Assembly (NCBI GenBank): GCA_034211275.1
Contig: JAXHTF010000034.1
Span: 1 to 45,654 of the forward strand
Direction of reading: 5' to 3'
DNA length: 45,654 nucleotides
Source of the DNA: Acidobacteriota bacterium
GTDB taxonomy: Bacteria; Acidobacteriota; Thermoanaerobaculia; Multivoradales; JAHZIX01
How positions within the stretch are numbered: the first letter of the stretch is position 1; each line of letters starts with the position of its first letter. Made by a program: the position numbers and the translations under genes. Positions 7,755 to 17,009 of the stretch are shown in pieces. The notes beneath the pieces were generated by a model. The model saw only the letters and a list, made by a program, of their open reading frames with translations, did no database searches and was not told the origin of the DNA.

Positions 7755-8042
7755 TCAAGTCTTGAAGCGGATCCGGAATTGTTGAAGCATCATGCGCGCG
7801 CCGGTGAGCCGCTGGAGGCTGCGGTTGCGCATCTGCACCGCCTTGGCGTCCTCAGAGTCCGGCTGCTCCCCCCGGACGTGGCGGATATGACGTTCGAGCT
7901 CGTGGCTGATGCGGTCCAGGTCGCCGCGCTGGAAGCGCCGGAAAGTGCGCTCGTTGACCTGCAGAAATCCTCCCGCAATCTCGCGCACCATGGTGTAGGG
8001 ACTACCCCCCGGGAAGCTCGCCATGGCCGCATGATACCCCAT
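7755..8042 (-). CDS. Small helical protein of unknown function
   Basis: 95 aa (ATG 8042) or 89 aa (ATG 8024). No signal peptide or membrane segment. Charged, mostly helical: VREIAGGFLQVNERTFRR, RISHELERHIRHVRGE, RNRSLQRLTGARMMLQQ. I do not recognise a family. It is divergent from the acyl-CoA dehydrogenase gene, with a perfect inverted repeat between them, so the two might share a regulator. Coding is supported by the absence of a better frame and by a sensible residue composition. Confidence 0.6.
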   Translation of the reverse strand: MGYHAAMASFPGGSPYTMVREIAGGFLQVNERTFRRFQRGDLDRISHELERHIRHVRGEQPDSEDAKAVQMRNRSLQRLTGARMMLQQFRIRFKT

Positions 8043-8061
8043 CCCCCCGTGCTATCATGGC

Positions 8062-8088
8062 GGTTCGTTTCCCGCGCGGAAACGAACC
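8062..8088. promoter_or_regulatory. Perfect 11-bp inverted repeat in a divergent promoter region
   Basis: GGTTCGTTTCC (8062-8072) and GGAAACGAACC (8078-8088) are exact inverted copies with a 5-nt CGCGC spacer. It lies 66 bp before the acyl-CoA dehydrogenase start and just upstream of the divergent small gene. The size suits a dimeric repressor operator; a transcript hairpin is the alternative. Confidence 0.6.
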
Positions 8089-8154
8089 ATCGAGCTTGAT
8101 TCATCCACGCAGCCTTCTCGACCCTGCCGCTGCTCGCTGATAAGGAGGTTCGTC

Positions 8155-9393
8155 TTGAACCGTTTCTCTGGCGTTGATTTTATGGATATCGATCCCCTGC
8201 TCTCGGAAGACGAGCGCATGGTGCGCGACACCGTTCGGGCGTTCGTCGATGACCGGGTGATGCCGATCATCGAGGAGTGCCACCGGGACGGCCGTTTCCC
8301 CATGGAGCTGGTGCCGGAGATGGCCGCCCTCAACCTCTTCGGCGCGACCATCGACGAGTATGGCCTGCCGGGGCTGAGCAATGTCGCCTACGGCCTGACC
8401 ATGCAGGAGCTGGAGCGCGGCGACTCGGGCATTCGCAGCTTCGTCTCGGTGCAGAGCGCTCTGGTCATGTACCCCATCTACGCCTTTGGCTCCCAGGCCC
8501 AGAAGGATCGCTGGATCCCTGCCCTGGCCTCCGGCGAAGCCATCGGCTGCTTCGGCCTCACCGAGCCGGACTTCGGCTCCAATCCCGGCGGCATGCGCAC
8601 CAACGCCCGCCGCGACGGCGACGGCTGGATTCTCAACGGCTCCAAGCAGTGGATCACCAACGGCACCCTGGCGGACGTGGCGGTGGTCTGGGCCCACACC
8701 GAGGACGGCGTCCGCGGCTTCCTGGTGGAAAAGGGCACCGAGGGCTTCACCTCCTCGGACCAGCACGGCAAATTCTCCCTCCGCGCCTCCGTCACCTCCG
8801 AGCTCGGCTTCACCGACTGCCGCATCCCGGCGGACGCCATCCTGCCCAAGACCACCGGCCTCAAGAATGCCCTCATGTGCCTCAACCAGGCGCGCTACGG
8901 CATTGCCTGGGGCGGCCTGGGCTCGGCCATGGAGAGCTACCGCACCGCCCTCGAGTACTCCCAAGAGCGGATTCAATTCTCCGGCCAGCCCATCGCCTGC
9001 CACCAGCTGGTGCAGGAGAAGCTGGTGTGGATGGTGAGCGAGATCAGCAAGGGTCAGCTGCTGGCCCTGCGCCTGGGGCAGCTCAAGGACGCCGGCAAGC
9101 TGCGCCATCACCAGATTTCCCTGGGCAAGCGCAACAACGTGTGGGTGGCCCGGGAATCCGCCCGCCTGGCGCGGGAGATCCTCGGCGCCAACGGCATCGT
9201 CGACGACTACCCGGTGATCCGCCACATGCTCAACATCGAGTCGGTCTTCACCTACGAGGGGACCCACGACATTCACGGCCTGATCATCGGCGAGAAGATC
9301 ACCGGCATCCCCGCCTTCAACGCCCCGGAACGCCCGGTGAAGGCGGCGAAGGCGGCTCCCGTCGCCGCGGCGGTGGGCAAGGGGAACGGCTGA
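8155..9393 (+). CDS. Acyl-CoA dehydrogenase, glutaryl-CoA-dehydrogenase-like
   Basis: 412 aa from TTG at 8155, selected because AAGGAGGT (8142-8149) is ideally spaced; ATG 8182 is a weaker alternative. FAD-dependent alpha,beta-oxidation of an acyl-CoA. Family landmarks: [48 protein letters not shown] (FAD/substrate loop), [43 protein letters not shown], and [13 protein letters not shown] with the catalytic-base Glu. The GSNPGGM loop and EGTHDIH end are typical of GcdH-like enzymes. The C-terminus carries an Ala/Lys-rich extension. The stop overlaps the start of glpX. Exact substrate (glutaryl-CoA or another acyl-CoA) undecided. Confidence 0.92.
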   Translation: MNRFSGVDFMDIDPLLSEDERMVRDTVRAFVDDRVMPIIEECHRDGRFPMELVPEMAALNLFGATIDEYGLPGLSNVAYGLTMQELERGDSGIRSFVSVQSALVMYPIYAFGSQAQKDRWIPALASGEAIGCFGLTEPDFGSNPGGMRTNARRDGDGWILNGSKQWITNGTLADVAVVWAHTEDGVRGFLVEKGTEGFTSSDQHGKFSLRASVTSELGFTDCRIPADAILPKTTGLKNALMCLNQARYGIAWGGLGSAMESYRTALEYSQERIQFSGQPIACHQLVQEKLVWMVSEISKGQLLALRLGQLKDAGKLRHHQISLGKRNNVWVARESARLAREILGANGIVDDYPVIRHMLNIESVFTYEGTHDIHGLIIGEKITGIPAFNAPERPVKAAKAAPVAAAVGKGNG

Positions 9394-10376
9394 TGGCCTT
9401 GGCGGAGCTCGAACAGGGCCTGCTGCGGGTGACCGAGCTCGCCGCCGTCGCCGCCGCCCAGACCATGGGCTTCGGCGATGGTCACCACTCGGACCAGATG
9501 GCGGTGGAGTCCATGCGCAAGGAGCTCGACCTCCTGCCCATGGACGGTCGCATCGTCATCGGCGAGGGTGAGCGGGACAAGGCTCCCATGCTCTTCATCG
9601 GTGAAGAGCTGGGAGCTTTCAAGGAGCAGGACGATCCAGCGGAGGAGATCGACATCGCCGTCGATCCCCTGGAGGGTACCGCCCTCTGCGCCACCGGCGC
9701 TCCCGGCGCGGTGGCGGTGCTGGCGGCGGCGGAGCGCGGCGGTTTGCTGCAGGCCCCCGACGTCTACATGGAGAAGATCATCGTCGGCCCCACCGCCCGC
9801 GGCAGCGTGCACCTGGAGGCCCCGGTGGCGGAGAATCTGCGCAGCATCGCCAAGGCCTTCAAGCGCGACGTCGGTGAGCTGACGGTGGTGGTCCTCGAAC
9901 GCGACCGTCACCAGCAGCTCATCGCCGACATCCGCAAGGCCGGCGCACGCATCCGGCTGATCGGCGACGGCGACCTGTCGGCGGGCATCTCCGCGGCGGT
10001 GCGGGGCACCGGCGTGCACGCCGTGATGGGCACCGGCGGAGCTCCGGAAGGAGTCATCACCGCCGCCGCCATGCGCTGCTTGGGAGGCGAGATCCAAGGC
10101 CGCCTCACCGCCCTCAACTCCGCTCAGGAACAGCGCCTGGCGGACATGGGCATCGACAACCTGCAGCACGTCTACAGTACCGAAGAGCTGGCTCCCGGCG
10201 AGAACATCATGTTCAGCTGTACCGGAGTCACCGACGGCGAGCTGCTGCGCGGCGCCCGCTTCTTCGGTGGGGGCACTCGGACCTCGACTCTCTTCATGTC
10301 TTTAGCAGCACGCAAAATCCAATTTGTCGATACCATTCACCGGGAGAAGCTCACCACGCCGGTGATCTTCCAGTAG
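9393..10376 (+). CDS. glpX: Class II fructose-1,6-bisphosphatase
   Basis: 327 aa, the normal length. ATG at 9393 overlaps the TGA of the preceding gene (ATGA). Hydrolyses fructose-1,6-bisphosphate to fructose-6-phosphate in gluconeogenesis. GlpX signatures: [29 protein letters not shown], here with DGHHSD in place of the common GxKxxAD-type segment, [36 protein letters not shown] (metal-binding DPLEGT), [34 protein letters not shown] and [12 protein letters not shown]. The coupling to an acyl-CoA dehydrogenase is unusual but fits growth on fatty or amino acids, where acetyl-CoA feeds gluconeogenesis. Confidence 0.94.
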   Translation: MALAELEQGLLRVTELAAVAAAQTMGFGDGHHSDQMAVESMRKELDLLPMDGRIVIGEGERDKAPMLFIGEELGAFKEQDDPAEEIDIAVDPLEGTALCATGAPGAVAVLAAAERGGLLQAPDVYMEKIIVGPTARGSVHLEAPVAENLRSIAKAFKRDVGELTVVVLERDRHQQLIADIRKAGARIRLIGDGDLSAGISAAVRGTGVHAVMGTGGAPEGVITAAAMRCLGGEIQGRLTALNSAQEQRLADMGIDNLQHVYSTEELAPGENIMFSCTGVTDGELLRGARFFGGGTRTSTLFMSLAARKIQFVDTIHREKLTTPVIFQ

Positions 10377-10463
10377 AGTGAAGGGCGCGGAACGCTCGAC
10401 AACTCATCCCTCCCAGGGCCCCGGTGGGTCCCGGGGAAATACCCGACCGTTCCCGAGAAGGCC

Positions 10464-10952
10464 ATGATCAAGCCCGACCATTGGATCCGCAGCTGGGGCG
10501 AAGACGGCGGTGTCGACCCGTTCGACCCCGCCCAGGTCAACTCCGCCAGCTATGACGTGCGGCTCAGCGACCACTGGATCTGCCCGACCCGTGATCCGGA
10601 GGAGTTCACCTCCGACGCCGTCAAGCTCTTCCCCGGCGAGGTCGTCCTCGCTTCGACGCTGGAGTACGTGCGCATCCCGCGCAGCGTCGCCTGTGATCTG
10701 AAGCTCAAATCGACCCTCGGACGACTGTGGATCAACCACTCCATGGCCGGCTGGTGCGATCCCGGCTTCCAGGGGAATATCACCCTCGAGCTGCAGAACC
10801 TCGGCCCCCAGCCCTTCGTCCTCGACGCTGGCCGACGCATCGCCCAGCTGATCTTCATCACCATGGAATCGGAGCCGGAGATCGCCTACGGTGAGCCAGG
10901 CTCCTCCAGCCACTACCAGGGCCAAGAGGGCACCACTCGCGCCCGCAGCTGA
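10464..10952 (+). CDS. dcd: dCTP deaminase
   Basis: 162 aa with GAGAAGG before the ATG. Deaminates dCTP to dUTP (or to dUMP in bifunctional forms) for thymidylate synthesis. Typical trimeric dUTPase-fold motifs: VNSASYDVRL, ASTLEYVRIPRSVACDL, KSTLGRLWINHSMAGWCDPGFQGNITLEL (the Glu in TLEL is the catalytic-position residue) and DAGRRIAQLIF. The C-terminus SSSHYQGQEG is the usual YQGQxG tail. It is somewhat shorter than E. coli Dcd (about 193 aa). It follows glpX by 87 bp on the same strand. Confidence 0.93.
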   Translation: MIKPDHWIRSWGEDGGVDPFDPAQVNSASYDVRLSDHWICPTRDPEEFTSDAVKLFPGEVVLASTLEYVRIPRSVACDLKLKSTLGRLWINHSMAGWCDPGFQGNITLELQNLGPQPFVLDAGRRIAQLIFITMESEPEIAYGEPGSSSHYQGQEGTTRARS

Positions 10953-10988
10953 TCGGATCTCCTCCGCTCTGCCCGCCCCCCCTCTCTT

Positions 10989-12380
10989 ATGAGCATCGCC
11001 GGCAATCTCAAGACCATGGACTTGGCGGAGCTGCTGCAGTGGCTCTCCCAAGCACAGAAGACCGGCACGCTGGTAATCCACAACGGCAAGGTGGAGAAAC
11101 GCCTCTTTCTACAGGACGGCAAGATCGTCTCCTCGGCGTCGACGGATCCCCGGGAGTACCTCGGCCACTTCCTGGTCAGCCAGGGCCTGATCACCGAGCA
11201 GCAACTCTCCCAGGCCATCTCCCGCCAGGCCAACGAGAAGATGCTCCTGGGCAAGATCCTGCTCACCAACGGCGTCGTCACCGAGGAGGACCTGCAGCGC
11301 CTGCTGCGCCTCAAGGCCGAAGAGGGCATCTACGACATCTTCACCTGGCAGAAGGGTGAGTTCCGCTTTCTCAACGGCGAGTTGCCGGAGCACACCTTCG
11401 TCCCTCTGCGGCTGGATCTCACCGGCATCCTCATGGAAGGAGCCCGGCGAGTCGACGAGTGGAAGCGCATCCGCGAGCACATTCCCTCCAAGGACGTGGT
11501 GGCAGTGGGCTTCGGCAAGCTCGACGACCCCACCGCCAGCCCCGGCGCCCGGCGCATCCTCTCGATGATCAACGACGACCGCACGGTGGAGGAGATCCAG
11601 CTCCAAACCCACTCCAGCGAATTCTTCGTCTGCAGCGTGCTCTTCGACAAGATCCAGAAGGGCCAGGTGAAGGTGGTGCGGCCCCGGGTGGTGCGGGTGG
11701 AAGTGCCGGTCCCCGGTCCGCCAGCCCAAGGTCCGGCGCCGCAGGGCCAAGCCGCCCAACCCGCCCAGCAGCCGGCCTCGGGACAGGCTGCACCGGCGCA
11801 GGGCCAGCAGGGCGGAGGCTTCACACCGCCCAACCCTGCAGCGGCTCAAGCACCGGCGGGCCAGGCTCCAGCCGCCCGCCCCCAGGCCGGAGTCCCGCTC
11901 CAAGGAGCTCCCCCGGCGGCCCCGGCCCAGCCCGCGGCCAGGCCGACGACCGGTGCGGCGGGAGGCGGCCCGGGAGAAGGCGACGGCGACAGCTTCAGCC
12001 AGCTGGATCCCGACGCCTTGATGACCGCCGCAGCGCAGATGGTGCAAAAGGGGGATTTCGAGCGCGCTCTACGCTATCTGCGGGCCGCCCGCAGCCTTCG
12101 CCCCGACGACCGCAATCTGGAAGGAGCGGTGGCCTCCGCCGAGCAGCAGATCCGGCGGTCCTTGGAGCGGGGCGGCCTCACCGTCGACAAGGTGCCCAAG
12201 CTGGCGGTGCCCATGGAAGAGCTCACCAGCCTCAACGTCTCCGCCCAGGAAGGCTTCCTGCTCACCCGCATCGACGGTCGCTACGACATCAAGTCGATCC
12301 TCAAGATCAGCCCGATGCCGGAAATCGATGCGCTGGTGCTCTTCTTCCGCTTGATGAGGGCGGGGCATATCCGCTTCTGA
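10989..12380 (+). CDS. DUF4388 (PATAN-like) domain protein with long disordered linker
   Basis: 463 aa. Residues 1-~110 match DUF4388: MSIAGNLKTMDLAELLQWLSQAQKTG, GTLVIHNGKVEKRLFLQDGKIV, then LGHFLVSQGLITEQQLSQAI, a helical repeat found in adaptor-like regulators. Next comes a Pro/Ala/Gln/Gly-rich disordered region (about 240-340), then a TPR-like helical pair (ALRYLRAARSLRPDDRNLEGAVASAEQ) and a C-terminal domain (SAQEGFLLTRIDGRYDIKSILKIS...FFRLMRAGHIRF) resembling another DUF4388-type end. Cytosolic, no enzyme motif. These proteins are linked by family context to signalling and gliding/polarity in delta-proteobacteria and Acidobacteria; a specific role is not evident. Confidence 0.85.
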   Translation: MSIAGNLKTMDLAELLQWLSQAQKTGTLVIHNGKVEKRLFLQDGKIVSSASTDPREYLGHFLVSQGLITEQQLSQAISRQANEKMLLGKILLTNGVVTEEDLQRLLRLKAEEGIYDIFTWQKGEFRFLNGELPEHTFVPLRLDLTGILMEGARRVDEWKRIREHIPSKDVVAVGFGKLDDPTASPGARRILSMINDDRTVEEIQLQTHSSEFFVCSVLFDKIQKGQVKVVRPRVVRVEVPVPGPPAQGPAPQGQAAQPAQQPASGQAAPAQGQQGGGFTPPNPAAAQAPAGQAPAARPQAGVPLQGAPPAAPAQPAARPTTGAAGGGPGEGDGDSFSQLDPDALMTAAAQMVQKGDFERALRYLRAARSLRPDDRNLEGAVASAEQQIRRSLERGGLTVDKVPKLAVPMEELTSLNVSAQEGFLLTRIDGRYDIKSILKISPMPEIDALVLFFRLMRAGHIRF

Positions 12381-12396
12381 GAAGCTGGAGCCCTGG

Positions 12397-12777
12397 CTAC
12401 CGGCGGCGGCGAATCGCCATGAGCCGGCAGATCCCGCGCAGCATCTCGAGGTAGGCTCCCCGCTCCTCGGCGCTCAAGTCCGTCAGCCCCAGACGCTCCA
12501 ACGCCGTCGCCTCCGGCTCCCGCGGCTGCAAGGGACGCAGGTCCCGGGGCGGCCGGTCGTTGACCTCCTCCAAAGCCTCCAACAGGTCGAAGCGATCCCG
12601 CCCTAGGGCCTGGAGAATGCTGTCGAGACTGGGAATCTGGGGCACGACCTTCCCGTGCTCGTAGTTGCTGATCATCGGAGCCGTCAGCCCGGAGCGCCGG
12701 GCCAACTGTTGTTGGCTCAGCCCGGCCTGCATGCGCAGCACCTTGAGCGCCTTGCCGATGCCTTTGAACTCTCCCAT
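12397..12777 (-). CDS. XRE-family helix-turn-helix regulator
   Basis: 126 aa. Residues 8-62 form a Cro/C1-type HTH: IGKALKVLRMQAGLSQQQLA, RRSGLTAPMISNYEHGKVVPQ, LDSILQALGRD. The rest is a charged helical C-terminus (ERLGLTDLSAEERGAYLEMLRGICRLM), probably for dimerisation. It converges with the DUF4388 gene, only 16 bp apart, and no obvious terminator separates them. The target is unknown; the SpoIIE-type phosphatase gene lies just upstream on the same strand. Confidence 0.9.
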   Translation of the reverse strand: MGEFKGIGKALKVLRMQAGLSQQQLARRSGLTAPMISNYEHGKVVPQIPSLDSILQALGRDRFDLLEALEEVNDRPPRDLRPLQPREPEATALERLGLTDLSAEERGAYLEMLRGICRLMAIRRRR

Positions 12778-12830
12778 GACCTCAATCTACCAGCTCACTC
12801 GTACCTGCGAACCCCTCCCATCGCTGCGGC

Positions 12831-14090
12831 TCAACCTTCCTCCGCCGCCATCTGCTCCGAAGGCCGTTCCGGGAAGGAGATGACCACCACCGTGCGGTCG
12901 TCCATCACCTGGCGCCCCGCCGCGAATTTCTCCACCCCGGCGAAGACCGCATCCACCACCTCTCGCGCCGAACGCCCTCGATGGCGGCGGACCACTTCCA
13001 GAAGCCGGCGGGAACCGAATTCCTCATCGGCGTCCTCATCCCCGTCGCCATAGCTCTCCACAATTCCGTCGGTGTAGAGGATCAGCATATCCCCCGGGGC
13101 GACCCGCACAAAGCCTCTTTCGTACGAGGCTTCCGGTAACGGGCCGAGCACCGGCCCGCCCTCGCGCAGCCAGCGGTGGCGGCCGTCGGCCTTGAGGTGG
13201 ATCGGCGGCGGGTGGCCGGCGTTGACGTAAATGAAGTTGCCGTTGACCTCCAGCTCCCCATAAACCAGCGAGACGAAGCGGCTGGTGAGGGTACTGCGAT
13301 GGATGATGCGGTTGAGCCGCTCGATGGTGCGCACCATCTTGAAATCGCGCTCCGCGCCCATGCGCAGGCCGGTGTAGACATCCCGCACCTGCAGCGCCGC
13401 CGGCAGCCCGTGGCCGGAGACGTCGGCGATGGCGACGCCCATGATCTTGGAGGAGATGGAGATGTAGTCGAAGTAGTCGCCGCCGACGCTCTTCATCGGC
13501 TCGTTGCGGCCGTAGACGTCGTACTCGCCATAGCGGGGCGCCTTGCGCGGCAGCAGGGAGGCTTGGATCTTGCGCGCTTCCCGGAAGATCTCCTGCAGCC
13601 GCTGGTGGCGGATCTGCTGGCTGATGGCGTGGCGCAGGATGCCCAGGGAGAAGAGGATGTCCTCCCGGTTGTAGCCGGGAGCGACGTTGAAGGCCAGCAC
13701 GTACTCCTCGTCCCCCACCTCGACGCAAGCGAACTCGTGCACCCCCAGGGTGGTCTCCAGCTCCGGATCCAGCGACGGATCGTCAGCGTCCATGAACGCC
13801 GTCCCCCGCAGGCAGCAGAGCTCCAGCGGCGGATAGGTGCTGGGCACCCGCAGCCCCGGCGCCAGCGGCTTGGCATCCCCGAAGGTGCGGCGCAGCACAT
13901 AGCTACCGTTCTCCCGCTGGTACAGCCGGCCGCCGTAGATGCCCAACTCGTCGCGGAACTCGGCGATCAACTGCTCCGCCAACCGATGCACGGTCTTGAG
14001 CAAATCGTCGGTCTCGCCGATGGTGGCGACGGCCCGCTCGACTTTCTTCATCAGCATCCGCGGGTCTGCGCTGGTGGTGGCTGGGGTCAC
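12831..14090 (-). CDS. GAF-like plus SpoIIE/PP2C serine phosphatase (RsbU-like)
   Basis: 419 aa from a GTG start at 14090, cytosolic. The N-terminal ~190 residues form a GAF-like sensor (LLKTVHRLAEQLIAEFRDELGIYGGRLYQ...) ending in a helical linker (HQRLQEIFREARKIQASLLP). The PP2C/SpoIIE domain follows: GRNEPMKSVGGDYFDYI, VAIADVSGHGLPAALQ, NRIIHRSTLTSRFVSLVYGEL, YVNAGHPPPIH, APGDMLILYTDGIVESY and DDRTVVVISF; the metal-binding aspartates are present. Such enzymes dephosphorylate STAS antagonists in partner-switching pathways. The STAS/HATPase pair at 5.8-6.6 kb is a candidate partner but is not linked by operon. Confidence 0.93.
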   Translation of the reverse strand: MTPATTSADPRMLMKKVERAVATIGETDDLLKTVHRLAEQLIAEFRDELGIYGGRLYQRENGSYVLRRTFGDAKPLAPGLRVPSTYPPLELCCLRGTAFMDADDPSLDPELETTLGVHEFACVEVGDEEYVLAFNVAPGYNREDILFSLGILRHAISQQIRHQRLQEIFREARKIQASLLPRKAPRYGEYDVYGRNEPMKSVGGDYFDYISISSKIMGVAIADVSGHGLPAALQVRDVYTGLRMGAERDFKMVRTIERLNRIIHRSTLTSRFVSLVYGELEVNGNFIYVNAGHPPPIHLKADGRHRWLREGGPVLGPLPEASYERGFVRVAPGDMLILYTDGIVESYGDGDEDADEEFGSRRLLEVVRRHRGRSAREVVDAVFAGVEKFAAGRQVMDDRTVVVISFPERPSEQMAAEEG

Positions 14091-14204
14091 GGGGGGAGGC
14101 TCCGAAAGGGAAAAGGTGGGGTGGGTGCAGGGTGCGTCCGACCATCGCCGGACTATAGGAAGATTACCACGGCCGGGGCCTCCAAGCCCCTCCCCTCCCC
14201 CGAC

Positions 14205-15773
14205 CTACCCGTGATCGATGAGCGCCCGGAGGATGGCGTCCTGGGCGCGCTTGGCGTGCCAGCTGCCGCGGGTGCCGTTGCACAGGATGGAGAACGCATA
14301 CAGCCGGCCGGAGGCGCCCTTGGCGTAACCGCTGAGGGTGGAGACGCCGTTGAGGGTGCCGGTCTTGGCGAAAACATTGCCCCGATACGGCGGCTCCGCC
14401 AGCCGCTTGCGCCAGCTCAGATCAGCCTCGCCGCTGTAGGGCAGGGTGGCCACATACTCCCGGCCCCAGGGGTGGAAGAACATGTGCCGCAGCAAATCCG
14501 TCATCAACTTCGGCGTCGCCTGATTCTGCCGGCTCATGCCCGATCCGTCCGCCAGCTGCACGGCGTCGAGATCCAACCCGGCGGACCACAGGAACTCCTC
14601 CACCGCCGTCACGCCCCCCTGCCAATCTCCCTGCTGGCAGCGCTTCGCCCCGAGGGTCTTGAGCAACGCCTCGGCATAGAAATTCTGGCTCCGCTTGTTG
14701 ATCACTTCGAGGGTGGTGAGCAGCGAGCTCTGGTGCTCCGCCACCTCGTTCCAACGCCCCGATGGCAGGCGATCGGCGGCGAAGACCTTGCCGGTGACCC
14801 GTACCCCCTCGTCGCCCAGGGCCTGGAGCAGCGCGGAGGCGAAATATTGCTTCGGGTCGTGCACCGAGACCCACTTCTCCACCGGCCACGGTCCCCGCCG
14901 CACCGTCCCCCGCACCGTCAGCACATTGGTGCCCCAGTTGCGGTCGATGTGCACCGTCCCCCGATTGCGTCCGCTGGCGGTGCGGGCGCTGTTCTCGACC
15001 TCGAAGATGCCCAGATCCGGCACCACCTCGACCCGCGCCGGCCCGCCGGGCCGCGCCGACGGCCACACCCGCACCAGGACGCAGTTGTCATTGAAGGAGA
15101 GGGAATGCACCGGCGCCTCGTACCAGCGGGTGAGCTGATCCCGCGGCCAATCCGGATGCACCAAGGTGTCATCGAAGAGGCCGTCGATGAGATAGAGGTT
15201 GCCGTCCACGGTCCGGACGCCGCTAGCGCGCAGGGCCCGGCCCCAGGAGCGGAAGACCGCCAGGGGATCGCCGAAGTGCTGGCGGCCGGAGATATTCGGG
15301 TCTCCCGCCCCCACCACCGCCAGGTCCCCCTCCAGGCGCCCCGCCCGACGCTCGCCGCGGGCCAGAAACGGCGTGCGGTGAACGAAGCTCGGCCCCAGCT
15401 GATCGAGGGCGGCGGCGGTGGTAAAGAGCTTGGTGTTGGAGGCGACGATGTACTTGCGGTCCGCCCGGTAGGTGTAGACCGGCTCGCCGGTGGCCAGGTC
15501 GACGATGTGCACCCCCACCTGCTGGGCGGCGCTGCGGGAAGCCCGGACCTTCGAGTTGAGCCCGGCCTTGAGCGCCGGCGTAGGCACCGGCGGCACCGCC
15601 GACGGCGGGGGCGGAGTACCCGCCGAAAGCACCGGCGGCGCCGCCGGTGCCGCCGCCCCGGGACCAGCCCAGAGGCCACCGGCGAGGAGTGCGACGGCGA
15701 GGAGAACCTGGAGAGAAGTAGGGATTCGCAAGCGAGGAAAGGGACGAAAGATGTGAGAGTTGACCGCGCGCAT
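14205..15773 (-). CDS. dacB: D-alanyl-D-alanine carboxypeptidase/endopeptidase (PBP4-like)
   Basis: 522 aa from ATG at 15773 (MRAVNSHIFRPF), chosen because AAAGG precedes it and a signal peptide (LQVLLAVALLAGGLWAGPGAA) begins there; the frame stays open 48 codons further upstream without support. Periplasmic class C penicillin-binding protein acting on peptidoglycan peptides. Catalytic motifs: SNTK around residue 112-115 (SxxK), DGSGMSRQNQ (the SxN region) and FAKTGTLNGVSTLSGYAKG (KTG box). A Pro-rich stretch (about 45-68) separates the signal peptide from the enzyme. It shares a 115-bp divergent intergenic region with the lipoprotein hydrolase. Confidence 0.93.
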   Translation of the reverse strand: MRAVNSHIFRPFPRLRIPTSLQVLLAVALLAGGLWAGPGAAAPAAPPVLSAGTPPPPSAVPPVPTPALKAGLNSKVRASRSAAQQVGVHIVDLATGEPVYTYRADRKYIVASNTKLFTTAAALDQLGPSFVHRTPFLARGERRAGRLEGDLAVVGAGDPNISGRQHFGDPLAVFRSWGRALRASGVRTVDGNLYLIDGLFDDTLVHPDWPRDQLTRWYEAPVHSLSFNDNCVLVRVWPSARPGGPARVEVVPDLGIFEVENSARTASGRNRGTVHIDRNWGTNVLTVRGTVRRGPWPVEKWVSVHDPKQYFASALLQALGDEGVRVTGKVFAADRLPSGRWNEVAEHQSSLLTTLEVINKRSQNFYAEALLKTLGAKRCQQGDWQGGVTAVEEFLWSAGLDLDAVQLADGSGMSRQNQATPKLMTDLLRHMFFHPWGREYVATLPYSGEADLSWRKRLAEPPYRGNVFAKTGTLNGVSTLSGYAKGASGRLYAFSILCNGTRGSWHAKRAQDAILRALIDHG

Positions 15774-15888
15774 CGATACCTTTGTGATGATAAACTGAAG
15801 TGTCCACTGGCCGCCACCGATTGTTCGGGCCAGCTCATTCCACATCGCCCGGAGCCCACCTCCCGGCCACACTCTTTCGAACCGCTCC

Positions 15889-16881
15889 ATGCGACGAATC
15901 CTTCCCATGCTTGCCAAATCCGACGCCTTCCCTCGGCTGATCCTGCTCTTCTGCCTTGCCGCCCTCTGCCTCCTCGGCGCTAGCGGCTGCGTCTCCCTCC
16001 AGCCCTACGAGGCCGTGGTCGAGGACCTGCCGGCGTCGAATCTGCTGTCCATCGACGGCCATCGAGTCTACGTCGAGGCCCAGGGCAGCGGCGAGCCGCT
16101 GGTGATGATCCACGGCTTCGGCGGCTCTACCTACAGCTGGCGTCAGGTACTGCCGGAGCTGGCCCGGAGCTACCGGGTCATCGCCCTCGACCTGCGGGGC
16201 TTCGGCTTCACCGAGCGCCCCGAAGACCTGGAGCTCTACACCCGCGACGCCCAGGTGCATTTGATCCTCCGCGTGCTCGATGAGCTAGGCATCGATCGCG
16301 CGCACCTCATGGCCCACTCCTACGGCGGCGGCCTGGCCATGACCCTGTCGGTGCGCCATCCCGAGCGCGTGCGCTCGCTGGTGCTGGCGGACAGCACCGC
16401 CCCCGACTACGCCCTCCGCCGGCGCAAGCCGGTGGCGGCGCTCCCGCCGGTGACCTGGCTCTTCACCCGCATCTACGCCCTGCGACCGCCAACGGTGCGC
16501 CGGGTCCTGGAGCGGGCCTGGTACGACGACCAGGCGGTGAGTCCGGAGGTGGTGGACGAATACCTGGAACGCCTGCGCATCGAGGGCGCCGCCCGCGCCT
16601 ACCGCGGCCTCTCCACCCCCCTGGTGCACGAGCAGGAGAAGGCCCCCATCACCTACGAGGACCTCACCGTCCCGGTGCTGGTGATCTGGGGGGAAGAGGA
16701 CCAGCTGATCAGCGTCGAGGCCGGCCGCTCCGCCACCGAGCGCATGCCCCGAGCCCGCTTCGTGGCCCTCCCCGACTGCGGCCACTCCCCCATGGAAGAA
16801 CAGCCCGAGGCCTTTCTCCGCGCCGTCGAGCCCTTCCTCGCCGCCCCGGACCGCTCCGTGGCTTCGGCTACCGCGCGCTGA
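15889..16881 (+). CDS. Lipoprotein alpha/beta hydrolase
   Basis: 330 aa. The N-terminal hydrophobic segment ends in LLGASGC, a lipobox, so the enzyme is probably lipid-anchored outside the cytoplasm. Alpha/beta-hydrolase fold: oxyanion region VMIHGFGGSTYSWRQVLPELA, DLRGFGFTERP, nucleophile elbow MAHSYGGGLA (Ser), acid VIWGEEDQLIS (Asp) and CGHSPMEEQPEAF (His), so the triad is complete. Closest in style to C-C hydrolases/haloperoxidase-like esterases; substrate unknown. ATG at 15907 is a possible shorter start. Confidence 0.9.
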   Translation: MRRILPMLAKSDAFPRLILLFCLAALCLLGASGCVSLQPYEAVVEDLPASNLLSIDGHRVYVEAQGSGEPLVMIHGFGGSTYSWRQVLPELARSYRVIALDLRGFGFTERPEDLELYTRDAQVHLILRVLDELGIDRAHLMAHSYGGGLAMTLSVRHPERVRSLVLADSTAPDYALRRRKPVAALPPVTWLFTRIYALRPPTVRRVLERAWYDDQAVSPEVVDEYLERLRIEGAARAYRGLSTPLVHEQEKAPITYEDLTVPVLVIWGEEDQLISVEAGRSATERMPRARFVALPDCGHSPMEEQPEAFLRAVEPFLAAPDRSVASATAR

Positions 16882-17009
16882 GAGCCTTTGGCTGCCGGGC
16901 CTCGTCATTCCCGCCGTCGCGAGAGCGATGGTAAAGTCAGCCGCCGAACGCCCGTGAACTCGCGACCTGCCACCTTCGCCTTCCGGCGATTGGGCTCGGG
17001 GGAACTACC

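Noticed and set aside
8101-9276. 391-codon minus-strand open frame
   Set aside because: Antisense to the acyl-CoA dehydrogenase, whose catalytic motifs and ribosome site are clear on the plus strand.
8277-10376. 699-codon plus-strand frame joining acyl-CoA dehydrogenase territory to glpX
   Set aside because: Its first ~370 codons are an out-of-frame reading of the dehydrogenase; only the part from ATG 9393 is GlpX.
13176-15983. 935-codon plus-strand open frame
   Set aside because: It runs antisense through the SpoIIE-type phosphatase and DacB genes. Composition is His/Arg/Pro/Ala-rich without any domain; long antisense frames are expected at this GC content.
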